A stretch of 64,000 nt of DNA from JASBRS01 sp964496495 (GTDB taxonomy: Bacteria > Deinococcota > Deinococci > Deinococcales > Trueperaceae): positions 1-64,000 of the forward strand of contig CAZBZU010000007.1 in NCBI GenBank assembly GCA_964496495.1, in the 5' to 3' direction. Shown piece by piece: positions 9,750 through 19,954 of the stretch. The position numbers and the translations under genes are program-made. Within the stretch, counting starts at the first letter, position 1, and each line of letters begins with the position of its first letter. The notes beneath the pieces were generated by a model. That model saw only the letters and a list, made by a program, of their open reading frames with translations. It was not told where the DNA came from and made no database searches.

Positions 9750-10936
9750 GCGGCGGCCCTGTCTCCGTCGACGACGCCCGCTTCATGGACCGCGCGCTGG
9801 CGCTGGCCGAGAACGGCCGCGGCAGGGTGTCTCCCAACCCCATGGTGGGGTGCGTCCTGGTCCGTGACGGCGAGATCGTGGGAGAGGGCTGGCACCGCCG
9901 GGCGGGCGAGCCGCACGCCGAGGTGGAGGGGCTTGCCGCCGCCGGCGAGCGTGCGCGCGGCGCCACCGCCTACGTGACCCTGGAGCCGTGCGACCACCAG
10001 GGTCGCACGCCGCCCTGCAGCCGCGCGCTGGTGGCCGCCGGCGTCGCCCGCGTGGTGATCGCCGCCCTCGATCCCAACCCGGTCACGGACGGGGCGGGGG
10101 TCCGCCGCCTGCGAGCCGCGGGGGTGGAGGTCAGCATCGGCCTGCGCCAGAGCGAGGCGACCAGCCAGAACGAAGCCTTCTTCACCGCCCAGCGGGAACG
10201 CCGCCCGTTCGTGCTCTACAAGACCGCCATGACCCTCGATGGCAAGCTGGCCACCCGCACCGGCCGGTCGCGTTGGATCACGGGCGAAGCCGCCCGCCAC
10301 CGGGTTCAGCGCTGGCGCGACGAGCTGGACGCGGTGGCGGTGGGCATCAACACGGTTCTGCTGGACGACCCGCAGCTGACCGCCCGGTTGCCCGGGGGCC
10401 GCACGCCCCGCAAGGTGGTGTTCGACTCGGTCGCCCGTACGCCGCCGACCGCGCGCCTGTTCGAACCCGATGACGCGGGCGAGCCGGCGCGCGTCACCCT
10501 GTTCTGCACCGAGAAGGCGGCCCCGGCCCGCGTGGCGGCGCTCCGGGAGCGCGGCGCCGAGGTCGTGCAGGCGCCCGCCGCACAGGGGCGCGCCGACGTG
10601 CGCGCGGCGCTGGCGCAGCTGCACGGCGCGGACGTCACCAGCCTGCTGCTCGAAGGCGGCGGCACCCTGGCATGGGCGTTCTTCGAGGCCAGGGCCGTGG
10701 ACCGGGTGGCATGGTTCATCGGCCCCAAGCTGCTGGGCGGCGGGGGGGCCAGCCCGCTCGCGGGGCTGGGGGTCGCCACCATGGACGACGCCTTCCTGCT
10801 GGACGACGCGCGAACCGAGAACCTGGCGGGCGACCTGCTGGTGACGGGCCGGGTGCGCTACCCCGACGCCGCGAGCCGGCAGCCAGCCGCCCGAGCCGCC
10901 ACGACGACGCTCGCCGGCGGCGCCGAGGAGGCTTGA
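9746..10936 (+). CDS. ribD: Bifunctional riboflavin biosynthesis protein RibD (deaminase/reductase)
   Basis: This 396-residue enzyme performs steps two and three of riboflavin synthesis: deamination of the pyrimidine from GTP cyclohydrolase II, then reduction of the ribosyl side chain. The deaminase zinc site is visible as HAE at residues 57-59 and PC...PPC with cysteines near 82 and 91. The reductase domain begins near residue 150 (MTLDGKLATRTGRSRW). The GTG at 9746 is preferred because GGAGG precedes it by 8 bases; an earlier GTG at 9650 lies inside the riboswitch end. One base separates the stop from ribE. Confidence 0.96.
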   Translation: MSGGPVSVDDARFMDRALALAENGRGRVSPNPMVGCVLVRDGEIVGEGWHRRAGEPHAEVEGLAAAGERARGATAYVTLEPCDHQGRTPPCSRALVAAGVARVVIAALDPNPVTDGAGVRRLRAAGVEVSIGLRQSEATSQNEAFFTAQRERRPFVLYKTAMTLDGKLATRTGRSRWITGEAARHRVQRWRDELDAVAVGINTVLLDDPQLTARLPGGRTPRKVVFDSVARTPPTARLFEPDDAGEPARVTLFCTEKAAPARVAALRERGAEVVQAPAAQGRADVRAALAQLHGADVTSLLLEGGGTLAWAFFEARAVDRVAWFIGPKLLGGGGASPLAGLGVATMDDAFLLDDARTENLAGDLLVTGRVRYPDAASRQPAARAATTTLAGGAEEA

Positions 10937-10937
10937 G

Positions 10938-11618
10938 ATGTTCACCGGCATCATTGAGGAGATCGGCAGCGTCACCCGCGCCGACGGGCGCGGGGGTGAC
11001 CTGCGCGTCCGCATCGCGGCGACGACGGTGATGGACGACCTGCACGTCGGCGACTCGGTGGCCGTGTCGGGCTGCTGCCTGACGGCGGTGACGGTGGGGC
11101 CGGACGGCTTCGAGGTGGAGCTGTCCAAGGAGAGCGTCGCCAGGACGGCCCCGCGCTGGGCGGCGGGCAGTCGCGTCAACCTGGAGCGGGCGCTGGCGGC
11201 GAGCGGGCGCTTCGGCGGGCACATCGTCAGCGGTCACGTGGAAGGCGTCGGCGAGGTGCTGGGGCGCCGCAGCGAGCCGGGAGCCTACGTGCTGAGCGTG
11301 CGCGCGCCCGCCCTGCTGGCGCCCTATCTCATCCCCAAGGGCTCGGTGACGGTCGACGGCGTCAGCCTGACGGTCGTCGACGTCGGCGGCCCGGCCGGCA
11401 GCGACCCCGCCTTGGGCGACGGCGATTTCACCCTGTGGCTGATCCCCCACACCCTGGAGGTCACCACGCTGGGGGAGCTGACGCCGGGGAGCAAGGTGAA
11501 CCTGGAGACCGACCAGCTGGCGCGCTACGCCGAGCGCCTGCTGGCCTTCGCCCGCGGCGCCCCGCCGGCCGACGCGGTCGCGGCGGCGGCCGGCGCCGGC
11601 GGGAGCGGGGGGGCGTGA
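10938..11618 (+). CDS. ribE: Riboflavin synthase alpha chain
   Basis: The enzyme dismutates two molecules of 6,7-dimethyl-8-ribityllumazine into riboflavin and the pyrimidine precursor. It begins with the diagnostic MFTGIIEEIG and shows the internal duplication of lumazine-binding folds: the first repeat has VAVSGCCLTAV, the second VTVDGVSLTVVD after GGHIVSGHVEGVG. At 226 residues it is slightly long, owing to an Ala/Gly-rich C-terminal tail of about 20 residues. It sits one base after ribD and one base before ribBA, under FMN riboswitch control. Confidence 0.97.
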   Translation: MFTGIIEEIGSVTRADGRGGDLRVRIAATTVMDDLHVGDSVAVSGCCLTAVTVGPDGFEVELSKESVARTAPRWAAGSRVNLERALAASGRFGGHIVSGHVEGVGEVLGRRSEPGAYVLSVRAPALLAPYLIPKGSVTVDGVSLTVVDVGGPAGSDPALGDGDFTLWLIPHTLEVTTLGELTPGSKVNLETDQLARYAERLLAFARGAPPADAVAAAAGAGGSGGA

Positions 11619-11619
11619 C

Positions 11620-12831
<1,212 letters not shown>

Positions 12832-12914
12832 TGAACGTCGCTCGGTAGGACGTCGGCGGACGCTCGCCGGCGGGCGGATGTGCTTCACTCTAGGGAGAGG
12901 AGACATCGACTTCT

Positions 12915-12959
12915 CGAGCGCGGGCCTCGCGTGGGGTGAACGGCACGAGGCCCGGCTCG
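12915..12959 (+). terminator. Large stem-loop between ribBA and the phosphoribosyltransferase gene
   Basis: CGAGC-G-CGGGCCTCG (12915-12929) pairs with CGAGGCCCG-GCTCG (12946-12959), giving 14 base pairs with one bulged G and a 16-base loop. There is no T tract. It may end the rib transcript or structure the leader of the next gene. Confidence 0.4.
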
Positions 12960-12993
12960 CAACCAACGGCAGCCTCCCGGGGCGGAGGTGGAC

Positions 12994-13641
12994 ATGTCGC
13001 GGTTCCAGAACCGACGCGAGGCCGGACGCCAGCTCGCCGAGCGGCTGCGCCCCTACGCGGGCGCGGGCGGTATCGTGGTGCTCGGGCTGCCGCGCGGCGG
13101 CGTGCCGGTGGCGGCGGAGGTGGCGGGCGCGCTCGGCTGTCCGCTCGACGTGTTGGTGGTACGCAAGCTCGGCGTGCCCGGCCACGAGGAGCTGGCCATG
13201 GGGGCGGTTGCCAGCGGGGGCGGCCGGGTGGTGAACGAGGACATCGTCCACGACCTGTGCCTGCCGCCCGAGGCGATCGAGCGGGTGGCCCGCAGCGAGC
13301 GTGCCGAGCTGCTGCGGCGCGAACGCGCCTTCCGCGGCACGCGCTCCCCTCCCGACCTCACAGGCAAGACCGTGATCCTCGTCGACGACGGCATCGCCAC
13401 CGGCGCCTCCATGCGCTCGGCGGTCGCGGCCGTGCGCTCCTTGGCGCCCGCCCGCGTGGTGGTGGCCGCCCCCGTGGCCGCGCCCGAATCGGTCGCCAGA
13501 CTGCGCGGCGAGGCAGACGAGGTCGTGTGCCTCCTCACGCCCTTCGACTTCATGGCGGTCGGGCGCTGGTACGTCGAGTTCCCGCAGACGGGCGACGCCG
13601 AGGTGCGAGAGCTGCTACGCGCGGCCGCGGAGAGCGCCTGA
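12994..13641 (+). CDS. Phosphoribosyltransferase family protein
   Basis: This is a 215-residue soluble protein of the type I phosphoribosyltransferase fold. The PRPP-binding loop is VILVDDGIATGAS near residues 126-138, and a second family motif is DVLVVRKLGVPGHEELAMGA. Proteins of this group are often annotated only as predicted phosphoribosyltransferases, and the substrate cannot be read from sequence. The ATG at 12994 follows GGAGG closely; a GTG two codons earlier overlaps that ribosome binding site. It converges on the PIN-like gene with a 13-base gap. Confidence 0.88.
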   Translation: MSRFQNRREAGRQLAERLRPYAGAGGIVVLGLPRGGVPVAAEVAGALGCPLDVLVVRKLGVPGHEELAMGAVASGGGRVVNEDIVHDLCLPPEAIERVARSERAELLRRERAFRGTRSPPDLTGKTVILVDDGIATGASMRSAVAAVRSLAPARVVVAAPVAAPESVARLRGEADEVVCLLTPFDFMAVGRWYVEFPQTGDAEVRELLRAAAESA

Positions 13642-13654
13642 TGTCGCCGGCGGC

Positions 13655-14392
13655 TCAGGGACGGAGGCGTCTGGGAGGCAGCGCCCCGGCGGCCACCTCG
13701 GCAGCCAGGCGCTGCACCTCGCGGCGGCGGCCGGAGAACACCGGTCCCGGATAGCCGATGCGTTGGAGCGTCTCGCGCAGGTACCGGTCGGTTGCCAGCA
13801 CGTCGACGTAGGGGCCCACGGTGGCGGCCATCACCAGGTCGGCCAGGTCGCTGGGGCGGGGGCCCCGCTCCTCGTCGAGGGAGCGGAACGCGAGCAGCCG
13901 CACCAGCAGCCTGACGAACGGCAGCGTCATGGCGGTGTCGCGGCCGACGCCGAGGCGGCCGGCCAGCGCCTCGCGCAGGGCCTGACAGCGGTCGAAGTAG
14001 CCGCCCGTCAGCGGTACCTCCAGGAGCTCGGCCAGCGGCCCCAGCTCGGCCGCCGCCTGCCAGTCCCCGCCCGGGGCCAGCAGGTCGCGCCGGTCGAGCC
14101 GGCCCTCCGCGCCCAGGCGCCGCGCCTGACGCGCGACCACCTCGCGCCAGGGGCGCACCCAGCGGCCGTCGCTGAACTCCGCGTACAGCCCCTGGAGCAC
14201 CGGCAACAGGTAGCCGCCACGGGTCTCGAGCACGTGGAAGGGGCTCGGCGGGATCACCGGGCGGGCGCGCGGCGGGCGCGTGCGGGCGGCGTGCAGGGCG
14301 CGGTAGAGCTCGCCGAAGTGGTCGTGGCCGGCCTGCCCCAGCAGGTACTTGGCGACCCGCGAAGCGTAGTTCTGGTCGAGGTACAGGAGCAT
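13655..14392 (-). CDS. Hypothetical protein with PIN-like features
   Basis: The product is 245 residues. It begins MLLYLDQNYASRVAK, where the early LDQN is reminiscent of PIN-like nucleases, and ends with DLADLVMAATVGPYVDVLATDRYLRETL, which carries further conserved-looking aspartates. Arginine and leucine are abundant in between. A nuclease role is only a suggestion from this acidic pattern. It is the last gene of the M24-thiolase-FadJ group, 19 bases after the fadJ-like gene. A longer frame with an ATG at 14431 would overlap that gene's end. No ribosome binding site is evident. Confidence 0.6.
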   Translation of the reverse strand: MLLYLDQNYASRVAKYLLGQAGHDHFGELYRALHAARTRPPRARPVIPPSPFHVLETRGGYLLPVLQGLYAEFSDGRWVRPWREVVARQARRLGAEGRLDRRDLLAPGGDWQAAAELGPLAELLEVPLTGGYFDRCQALREALAGRLGVGRDTAMTLPFVRLLVRLLAFRSLDEERGPRPSDLADLVMAATVGPYVDVLATDRYLRETLQRIGYPGPVFSGRRREVQRLAAEVAAGALPPRRLRP

Positions 14393-14411
14393 GGCCAGCG
14401 GCGCGGGGCGC

Positions 14412-16652
14412 TCAGCCGGGCGCCTCGCCATCGGCGTGGTCCCGGTCGGCGTCCTCCGGGCCGCCTGCGTCCGGCTCCCGCCCGCCGACATCGAGCCGGT
14501 GGAAGCGCTCCCCGGATGCCGCCCGCCGGCGCAGCCCGTCGCAGGGGCGGAAGCGCTCGCCGTAGCGCTCGACGAGCCGCTCGAGCCGCGCCACCAGCTC
14601 GCCGGCGCCGACACGGTCGGCGTGGTAGAAGGGACCGCCCAGGAACGGCGGGAAGGCGAAGCCGAACACCGCGCCCACGTCACCGTCGACCGGCGAGCGC
14701 AGGATGCCCTCGTCGAGGCAGCGCACCGCCTCGTCGATCATCGCCAGCAACAACCGCTCCTGCACCTCGCCGCCCGCCAGGCGGGGCTCGGCACGCTCGC
14801 CGCTGCCGAGTCCCATGACGGCGTAGGCGCCGGGGTCCGGCTCTCGGCGGCGGCGCCCGCCGCGCCACCACGGCGCGCCGCGGCGGCGAGCGTCGTAGCG
14901 GTAGAAGCCCTTGCCTGCCTTGCGGCCGCGGTAGCCGGCCTCCACCAGGCGTGTCAACGCATCGTCGGCGGGCATGCCCCGGTCGGCGAAGACCTGCTCC
15001 AGCACGGCGTGGATCTTGGCGCCGACGTCGATGCCGACATCGTCGAGCAGCTCGAAGGGGCCCTGCGGGAAGCCACGGGCGCGCATGGCGGCGTCGACCG
15101 CCGGCACGCCTGCACCCTCGCGCACGCACGCCAGCGCCTCCGCCATGTAGCGCGACAGCACCCGGGTGGTGTAGAAGCCGGGACCGTCACCCACCGTGAT
15201 GACCGTCTTGCCCTGCCGCAGCCCCACCGCCACGGCGGTGGCCAGCGCCCAGTCGGCGGTGGCGCTCGTGGCGATGACCTCCAGCAGCGGCATGCGCGGC
15301 ACCGGCGAGAAGTAGTGCATGCCCAGCACCGTCTCGGGCCGGGCGGACGCCTCGGCCAGCCGGGCGATGGGGATGGCGGAGGTGTTGCTGGCGTAGACGT
15401 GGTCCGCGGGAGCGTGCGCCTCGACCTGGCGCAGCACCCCGCGCTTGAGCTCCACGTCCTCCAGCACCGCCTCGATGGTGAGCTGCGCGCCCGCGAACGC
15501 CGCGTACCCGTCGGTCAAGATCACGCGCTCCACCGCGGCGTCGCGCTCGAAGGCGCGCACGCCCTTGCCCACGCGCCGGCTGAGGCCGCGGTAGATGCTG
15601 CCCTTGCCGCTCGCCGCGCGCTCCAGGTCGACGTCCTTGAGCAGCACACGCAGGCCCTCCTGCACGCTGACCTGGCCGATGCCGGCGCCCATCAGGCCCG
15701 CGCCCACCACCCCCACGGTGGTCACCGGCCGCGGTGCAGCGCGCTCGGCGAAGGGGTTCTTGCGGGCCGCCGACTGTGCGAAGAAGAGGTGGATGAGCGC
15801 CCGCGCCTCGGGCGTGAAGAGCAGCTCTGCGAACGCCCGCGCCTCGGCCTCGAGGCCCGCGCCTCGGCCGCCCTCGACGCCGGCGCGCACCGTCGCCAGG
15901 ATCTTCCCGGGAGCCGGGTAGTGGCCTGCCGACGCCTTCGCCACCTGCGCCGCGGCCTGCCGCCAGACCAGCGGCCTGGCCACGGCGCTGCCCAGCAGCC
16001 GCTCCCGGGCGCTGCGACGAGGGCCGGGCCGGCGCCACCTTCCCCGCGCCAGGCCGCGCGCCGTCGCCACGGCGCTCGCCAGCAGGGCCTCCTTCGGCAC
16101 GGTGACATCGACGAGCCCCAGGCGGCGAGCCTTGCGTGCGTAGACGCTGCGCCCGGTAAGCGCCATGTCCAGCGCCTGCGGCACCCCGACGCGCGCGGGC
16201 AGCCGCTGCGTGCCCGCCAGGCCCGGCAGCAGCCCCAGCCGCACCTCCGGGAAGGCGAAGCGGGTGCTGGGGTGGTCGCTGGCGACGATGGCCCGGCACG
16301 CCAGCGCCAGCTCCAGTCCGCCCCCCATGCAGGCCCCGTGCACCGCCGCCACCACCGGCGTGCGGCAACCTTCCAGGCGCGCCATCAGGTCATGACCTAG
16401 GTGCACTATGTCGCGGACCTCCTCCGCCGAGCCGTAGGAGAGGAACTCGCGGATGTCGGCACCGGCCAGGAACGACCGCGGCGAGCGGCTGGCGATGACC
16501 GCGGCGTCCAGCTCGGGGTCCCGCTCGAGCTCGCCTAGCAGCTCGGAGAAGCGCATCAGGGCGCCGCGGCTGAGGGTGTTGACGGCATCGCCGTCGGGGT
16601 CCAGCCATACGATCCCGACGTCGCCGCGCCGCTCCAGCTCTAGGACGCTCAT
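14412..16652 (-). CDS. Fatty-acid oxidation complex alpha subunit (enoyl-CoA hydratase / 3-hydroxyacyl-CoA dehydrogenase), FadJ-like
   Basis: This 746-residue multifunctional enzyme carries out the hydration and dehydrogenation steps of beta-oxidation. The N-terminal crotonase domain has the oxyanion segment FLAGADIREF and catalytic glutamates in GGGLELAL and FPEVRLGLLPG. The NAD-binding part starts near residue 325 with VGVVGAGLMGAGIG. The catalytic histidine and glutamate are in GMHYFSPVPRMPLLEVI, followed by two C-terminal 3HCDH domains. An arginine-rich insert lies near residue 620 and an acidic tail ends the protein. The ATG overlaps the thiolase stop as ATGA, so the pair forms a coupled fadI/fadJ-type unit. 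Confidence 0.94.
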   Translation of the reverse strand: MSVLELERRGDVGIVWLDPDGDAVNTLSRGALMRFSELLGELERDPELDAAVIASRSPRSFLAGADIREFLSYGSAEEVRDIVHLGHDLMARLEGCRTPVVAAVHGACMGGGLELALACRAIVASDHPSTRFAFPEVRLGLLPGLAGTQRLPARVGVPQALDMALTGRSVYARKARRLGLVDVTVPKEALLASAVATARGLARGRWRRPGPRRSARERLLGSAVARPLVWRQAAAQVAKASAGHYPAPGKILATVRAGVEGGRGAGLEAEARAFAELLFTPEARALIHLFFAQSAARKNPFAERAAPRPVTTVGVVGAGLMGAGIGQVSVQEGLRVLLKDVDLERAASGKGSIYRGLSRRVGKGVRAFERDAAVERVILTDGYAAFAGAQLTIEAVLEDVELKRGVLRQVEAHAPADHVYASNTSAIPIARLAEASARPETVLGMHYFSPVPRMPLLEVIATSATADWALATAVAVGLRQGKTVITVGDGPGFYTTRVLSRYMAEALACVREGAGVPAVDAAMRARGFPQGPFELLDDVGIDVGAKIHAVLEQVFADRGMPADDALTRLVEAGYRGRKAGKGFYRYDARRRGAPWWRGGRRRREPDPGAYAVMGLGSGERAEPRLAGGEVQERLLLAMIDEAVRCLDEGILRSPVDGDVGAVFGFAFPPFLGGPFYHADRVGAGELVARLERLVERYGERFRPCDGLRRRAASGERFHRLDVGGREPDAGGPEDADRDHADGEAPG

Positions 16653-17947
16653 GCCGGCCCCCGCTCGAGCAGCATGGCGTGCCCCTGCCCGCCCGCGGCG
16701 CATGCCGTGACCAGCGCCAGCTGCCCGTCCTCGACCTCCAGCCGGTGCACGGCGGTGTTCACCAGACGGCTGCCGGTGGCGCCGAAGGGGTGCCCGAGCG
16801 ACACCGAGCCGCCCCACGGGTTGATGCGCGCCATGTCGACGGCGGCCACGCGCGAGGTGCGCCCGAGCCGCTCCTGCGCGAAGCTGTCGGACTCGAGCGC
16901 GGCCAGCACCGCCAGCACCTGGCCGGCGAAGGCCTCGTGGATCTCGATGACGTCCACGTCGTTCCAGGCGAGGCCGTTGCGCTCGAGGAGACGCGGCACG
17001 GCGTACGCCGGGCCGAGCAGCAGCTCGTCGCCGGGGTCCTGTGCCACGAATACGAAGTCGCGCACGCGCGCCCGCACGGGACGCCCCTCGGCGTCCGCCC
17101 GCGCGGCGTCCATCAGCAGGGTGGCCGCGGCGCCGTCGGTGAGCGGGCTGCTGTTACCCGCCGTGACGGTGCCGAAGGGCTTGACGAAGGCGGGCTTCAG
17201 GCGAGCCAGCTTCTCGGCCGAGCTGTCCTCCCGGATGCCGTCGTCGGCGACGACCGCGTCGAACGCGTCGGGAACGGTCACCGGCGTGATCTCCTGGCCC
17301 AGCAGGCCGTTCGCACGGGCCTGCGCGGCGCCCTCGTGAGAGCGAAGCGCGTAGGCGTCCTGGGCCTGCCGCGTCACGCCGAACGCCGCGGCCAGCCGGT
17401 CGGCGCTGCGGCCCATGGTCTCGCCGGTGCTGAACTCGGCGATGGCCGGCGGGCGCGGCAGCAGCTCGCGGGGCTTCAATCCCTTGAAGAAGCGCCGCCA
17501 CTCGAGCGGGCTGCGGTACTTGCGCGTCTCGAAGAAGCGTCTGCGCAGCTCGCGGCTGAAGCCGATGGGCACGTCGCCGAGCATCTCCACCCCGCCAGCC
17601 AGCACCGTGGCCGCCTGGCCCGCGGCGATCATCAGGGCGGCGTCGGCGATCGCGCGATTGGCCGAGATGCACGCCATGGTGACGGTGTTGGCCGGCGTCC
17701 GGTTCGGCACGCCGGCGGCCAGCGCCGCCTCGCGGGCGATGTTGCTGGTGGCCGGGTTCTGCACCACCGACCCGAGGATGACGGCGTCGAGGCTGGAAGG
17801 CTCGACGCCGCTGCGGGCCATCAGCCCGGCCGCCGCCATGCGTGCCAGGTCGTAGGCGATGAGCCGCGCGTAGCCTCCACCGGCCCGCAGGAAGGGGATG
17901 CGGCTTCCGTCTACCACCGCCACCGGTTTTGGACTCGGTACAAACAT
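16649..17947 (-). CDS. Acetyl-CoA acyltransferase (thiolase), FadI-like
   Basis: The 432-residue thiolase performs the last, thiolytic step of beta-oxidation. The nucleophilic cysteine lies in TVTMACISANRA near residue 95. The catalytic histidine is in EIHEAFAGQ, the second histidine motif is NPWGGSVSLGHPFGATGSR, and the C-terminal cysteine is in TACAAGGQGHAM. The start ATG is supported by TAGACT 7 bases upstream without a ribosome binding site; that box overlaps the stop of the M24 peptidase gene. It overlaps the fadJ-like gene downstream by 4 bases. Confidence 0.95.
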   Translation of the reverse strand: MFVPSPKPVAVVDGSRIPFLRAGGGYARLIAYDLARMAAAGLMARSGVEPSSLDAVILGSVVQNPATSNIAREAALAAGVPNRTPANTVTMACISANRAIADAALMIAAGQAATVLAGGVEMLGDVPIGFSRELRRRFFETRKYRSPLEWRRFFKGLKPRELLPRPPAIAEFSTGETMGRSADRLAAAFGVTRQAQDAYALRSHEGAAQARANGLLGQEITPVTVPDAFDAVVADDGIREDSSAEKLARLKPAFVKPFGTVTAGNSSPLTDGAAATLLMDAARADAEGRPVRARVRDFVFVAQDPGDELLLGPAYAVPRLLERNGLAWNDVDVIEIHEAFAGQVLAVLAALESDSFAQERLGRTSRVAAVDMARINPWGGSVSLGHPFGATGSRLVNTAVHRLEVEDGQLALVTACAAGGQGHAMLLERGPA

Positions 17948-17954
17948 CGTGCCC

Positions 17955-17960
17955 AGTCTA
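17955..17960 (-). promoter_or_regulatory. -10 box for leaderless thiolase gene
   Basis: The minus strand reads GCTAGACTGGGCACGATG: TAGACT ends 7 bases before the ATG. It overlaps the TAG stop of the upstream gene, so thiolase-fadJ may be transcribed separately from the peptidase. Confidence 0.5.
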
Positions 17961-19163
17961 GCGCAGGCCGCTTGCCGCGGGCGCCACCGGCAGCCGCTCC
18001 AGCTGGTCCTGGAGATCGGTGGTGGCGCGCGGGCCGTCCTCGTCCACGAGCACGTCGATCTCGCTGCGCACGCCGAAGTCGGGGAAGTACACGCCGGGCT
18101 CGATGGTGACGCCCAGGCCGGCCAGCAAGCGCCGTCGGTCGCGCGTCTCGAAGTCGTCGAGGTGCACCGCGTCGCCGTGGGTGTGGCGGCTGCCGAGGCT
18201 GTGGCCGGTGCGGTGGATGAAGGCGTCGTCTCCGTAGCCGCGGCTGGCCAGCAGGTCGCGAGCAACGCGGTCGATCGCCCGGCCCTCGGGCCGCACCCCA
18301 GCGTCGATCGCCTCCGCGATCGCGCGGAAGGCCGCGTCGCGGGCGGCCGTCACCGCCTCGAAGGCGCGGGTCAGCTCCGCGGAGGGCTCGCCGCACACTC
18401 CCATCCAGGTGGCGTCGGCGTAGGGGGCGTCCTCCTCGTCGAGCTTCGCCCACAGGTCGATCAGCACCACCTGGCCCGCGGCCAGCACGCCGTCGGCGCC
18501 CCGACGCGGGACGTAATGCGGGTCGCCGGCGTGCGCCCCGAAGCTGACGTCGGGCGGGTGATCGTACACCAGCCCGCGCTCGTGGAAGTACGACTCGATG
18601 ACGGCCTGGACCTCGATCTCGTGCACCTCGCGACCCAGCGAGAGGCGCTCGCCGAGGAAGCCGAAGGCACGATCCTTGGCCCCCATGACGGCCTCCGCCG
18701 CCTGCAAGTGGGCCGCCAGCTGCGCCGGCGTCCACACCTCCAGCGCCTGGGCCACCTCGCCGGAGGACACCACCTCCACCCCCAGCGAGCGAACCAGCTC
18801 CACGGTGCCGGCGTCGACCAGGCCGACGTACGGGTTGTCGCCGGAGGGCGAGTACTCCATGGCCACCCGCTCGCGGCCGGCGAGCAGGCCGCGCACCGCT
18901 GCCTCCAGCGAGCCGCGGCTGGTGTAGCTCCGCACCTCGAAGGGCTGGGGCGGCACCGAGCCGCGCTCGATGGCGTGCACCAGCAGCACCGGCTCGCCGC
19001 TGGCAGGTACCAGCAGGAAGGCGCGCCGCGAGGCGACGCCGCCCGCCAGGATGGGGCCGATGCGCTTGCCGGCGATGGGGTTGGCGCCGCGGAAGTCGTA
19101 GAGCAGCCAGGCGTCCAGCCCCTCGGCCTGCAGCGCGGCCTGGGCGGTGGGGAGCCAGTCCAT
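17958..19163 (-). CDS. M24-family metallopeptidase (Xaa-Pro aminopeptidase-like)
   Basis: This cytosolic peptidase of 401 residues has a pita-bread C-terminal domain, which in this family cleaves N-terminal residues next to proline or acts on short peptides. The five metal ligands of the fold can be traced: D in VVLIDLWAK, D in YADATWMG, H in HRTGHSLGSRHTHGD, E in TIEPGVYFPD and E in VRSEIDVLV. The N-terminal 150 residues form the creatinase-type domain. TAGACT lies 5 bases before the ATG and no ribosome binding site is present. Confidence 0.92.
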   Translation of the reverse strand: MDWLPTAQAALQAEGLDAWLLYDFRGANPIAGKRIGPILAGGVASRRAFLLVPASGEPVLLVHAIERGSVPPQPFEVRSYTSRGSLEAAVRGLLAGRERVAMEYSPSGDNPYVGLVDAGTVELVRSLGVEVVSSGEVAQALEVWTPAQLAAHLQAAEAVMGAKDRAFGFLGERLSLGREVHEIEVQAVIESYFHERGLVYDHPPDVSFGAHAGDPHYVPRRGADGVLAAGQVVLIDLWAKLDEEDAPYADATWMGVCGEPSAELTRAFEAVTAARDAAFRAIAEAIDAGVRPEGRAIDRVARDLLASRGYGDDAFIHRTGHSLGSRHTHGDAVHLDDFETRDRRRLLAGLGVTIEPGVYFPDFGVRSEIDVLVDEDGPRATTDLQDQLERLPVAPAASGLR

Positions 19164-19168
19164 GGCAC

Positions 19169-19174
19169 AGTCTA
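19169..19174 (-). promoter_or_regulatory. -10 box for leaderless M24 peptidase gene
   Basis: The minus strand reads GTCTAGACTGTGCCATG: TAGACT ends 5 bases before the ATG. Confidence 0.5.
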
Positions 19175-19245
19175 GACGGCTGCGGCCGTCACCGCGCAGG
19201 GGGCGCGCCGCGGCCGGCGGCCGGCCGGTCAGGGGCGGGTCCCAG

Positions 19246-19863
19246 CTAGCCGGCGTCGTCCGCGCCGCCGTCCTCGCCGCCGCGCCCGCCCCGGCCCGCG
19301 CGGCGCGCCAGCAGCCCCAGGGCCGGCATCGCCAGGGCCGCTATGAAGAGCGCCCCCAGCAGCCAGCTCACCCACGGCAGCGGGTGCCGCAGCCACAGGA
19401 AGGCGACGACCGAGAGCAGCAGCGACTGCGTAAGGATCTCCGCCAGGCCGCCCCACAGGAATCCGCTGGGGCTGGGCTTGAGGTACACCAGGCCCTCGAT
19501 CGAGGAGGCGGCCGGCGCGAACGTCGACACGATGCCGACGACCACCAGCGTCAACCACAGCGCCCACCAGCCGCCGGGAGCGAACACGACGGCGCGGAGC
19601 AGGTAGAACACCACCCCGAAGAGCGCTCCCCGCAGCGGCTGGAACAGCGGCCCCGCCATCACCAGCGGATCGTCGGTGGGGCGCATGCTGGCCCGCCGCA
19701 CGGGGTCCTCGCGGATCGCGCGGCCGTAGCCGAAGAGCGAGAACGCGACCATCCCCACCAGCGTGTAGGTGACCGTGTGGACCACCATGGCGCGCACCAC
19801 GACGGTCCAGAAGCCGAGGGCAAGCGGGCTCACCAGCTCACGTCCTTCCCGCGCGGCCGCCAC
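19246..19863 (-). CDS. Hypothetical integral membrane protein
   Basis: The protein has 205 residues and about four or five hydrophobic segments, near residues 15-45, 75-95, 100-120, 140-158 and 165-185. It ends in a hydrophilic Gly/Arg/Asp-rich tail. The GTG start is preceded by GGAGG about 10 bases upstream. No family is recognised, and no conserved neighbour suggests a function. Confidence 0.7.
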   Translation of the reverse strand: MAAAREGRELVSPLALGFWTVVVRAMVVHTVTYTLVGMVAFSLFGYGRAIREDPVRRASMRPTDDPLVMAGPLFQPLRGALFGVVFYLLRAVVFAPGGWWALWLTLVVVGIVSTFAPAASSIEGLVYLKPSPSGFLWGGLAEILTQSLLLSVVAFLWLRHPLPWVSWLLGALFIAALAMPALGLLARRAGRGGRGGEDGGADDAG

Positions 19864-19954
19864 CGCCGCCGCGCCTCCAGCCGATTATCACGGTGCCCGC
19901 CGCGGGCCGGCCGGGACGGTCGTCCCGTTGTGATCGCGGCTCGCTCCAGCGCCT

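Noticed and set aside
14391..16400. Long plus-strand frame antisense to the fadJ-like gene
   Set aside because: Its composition (His/Arg/Gly-rich) is that of a shadow of the minus-strand gene, which has full catalytic motifs.
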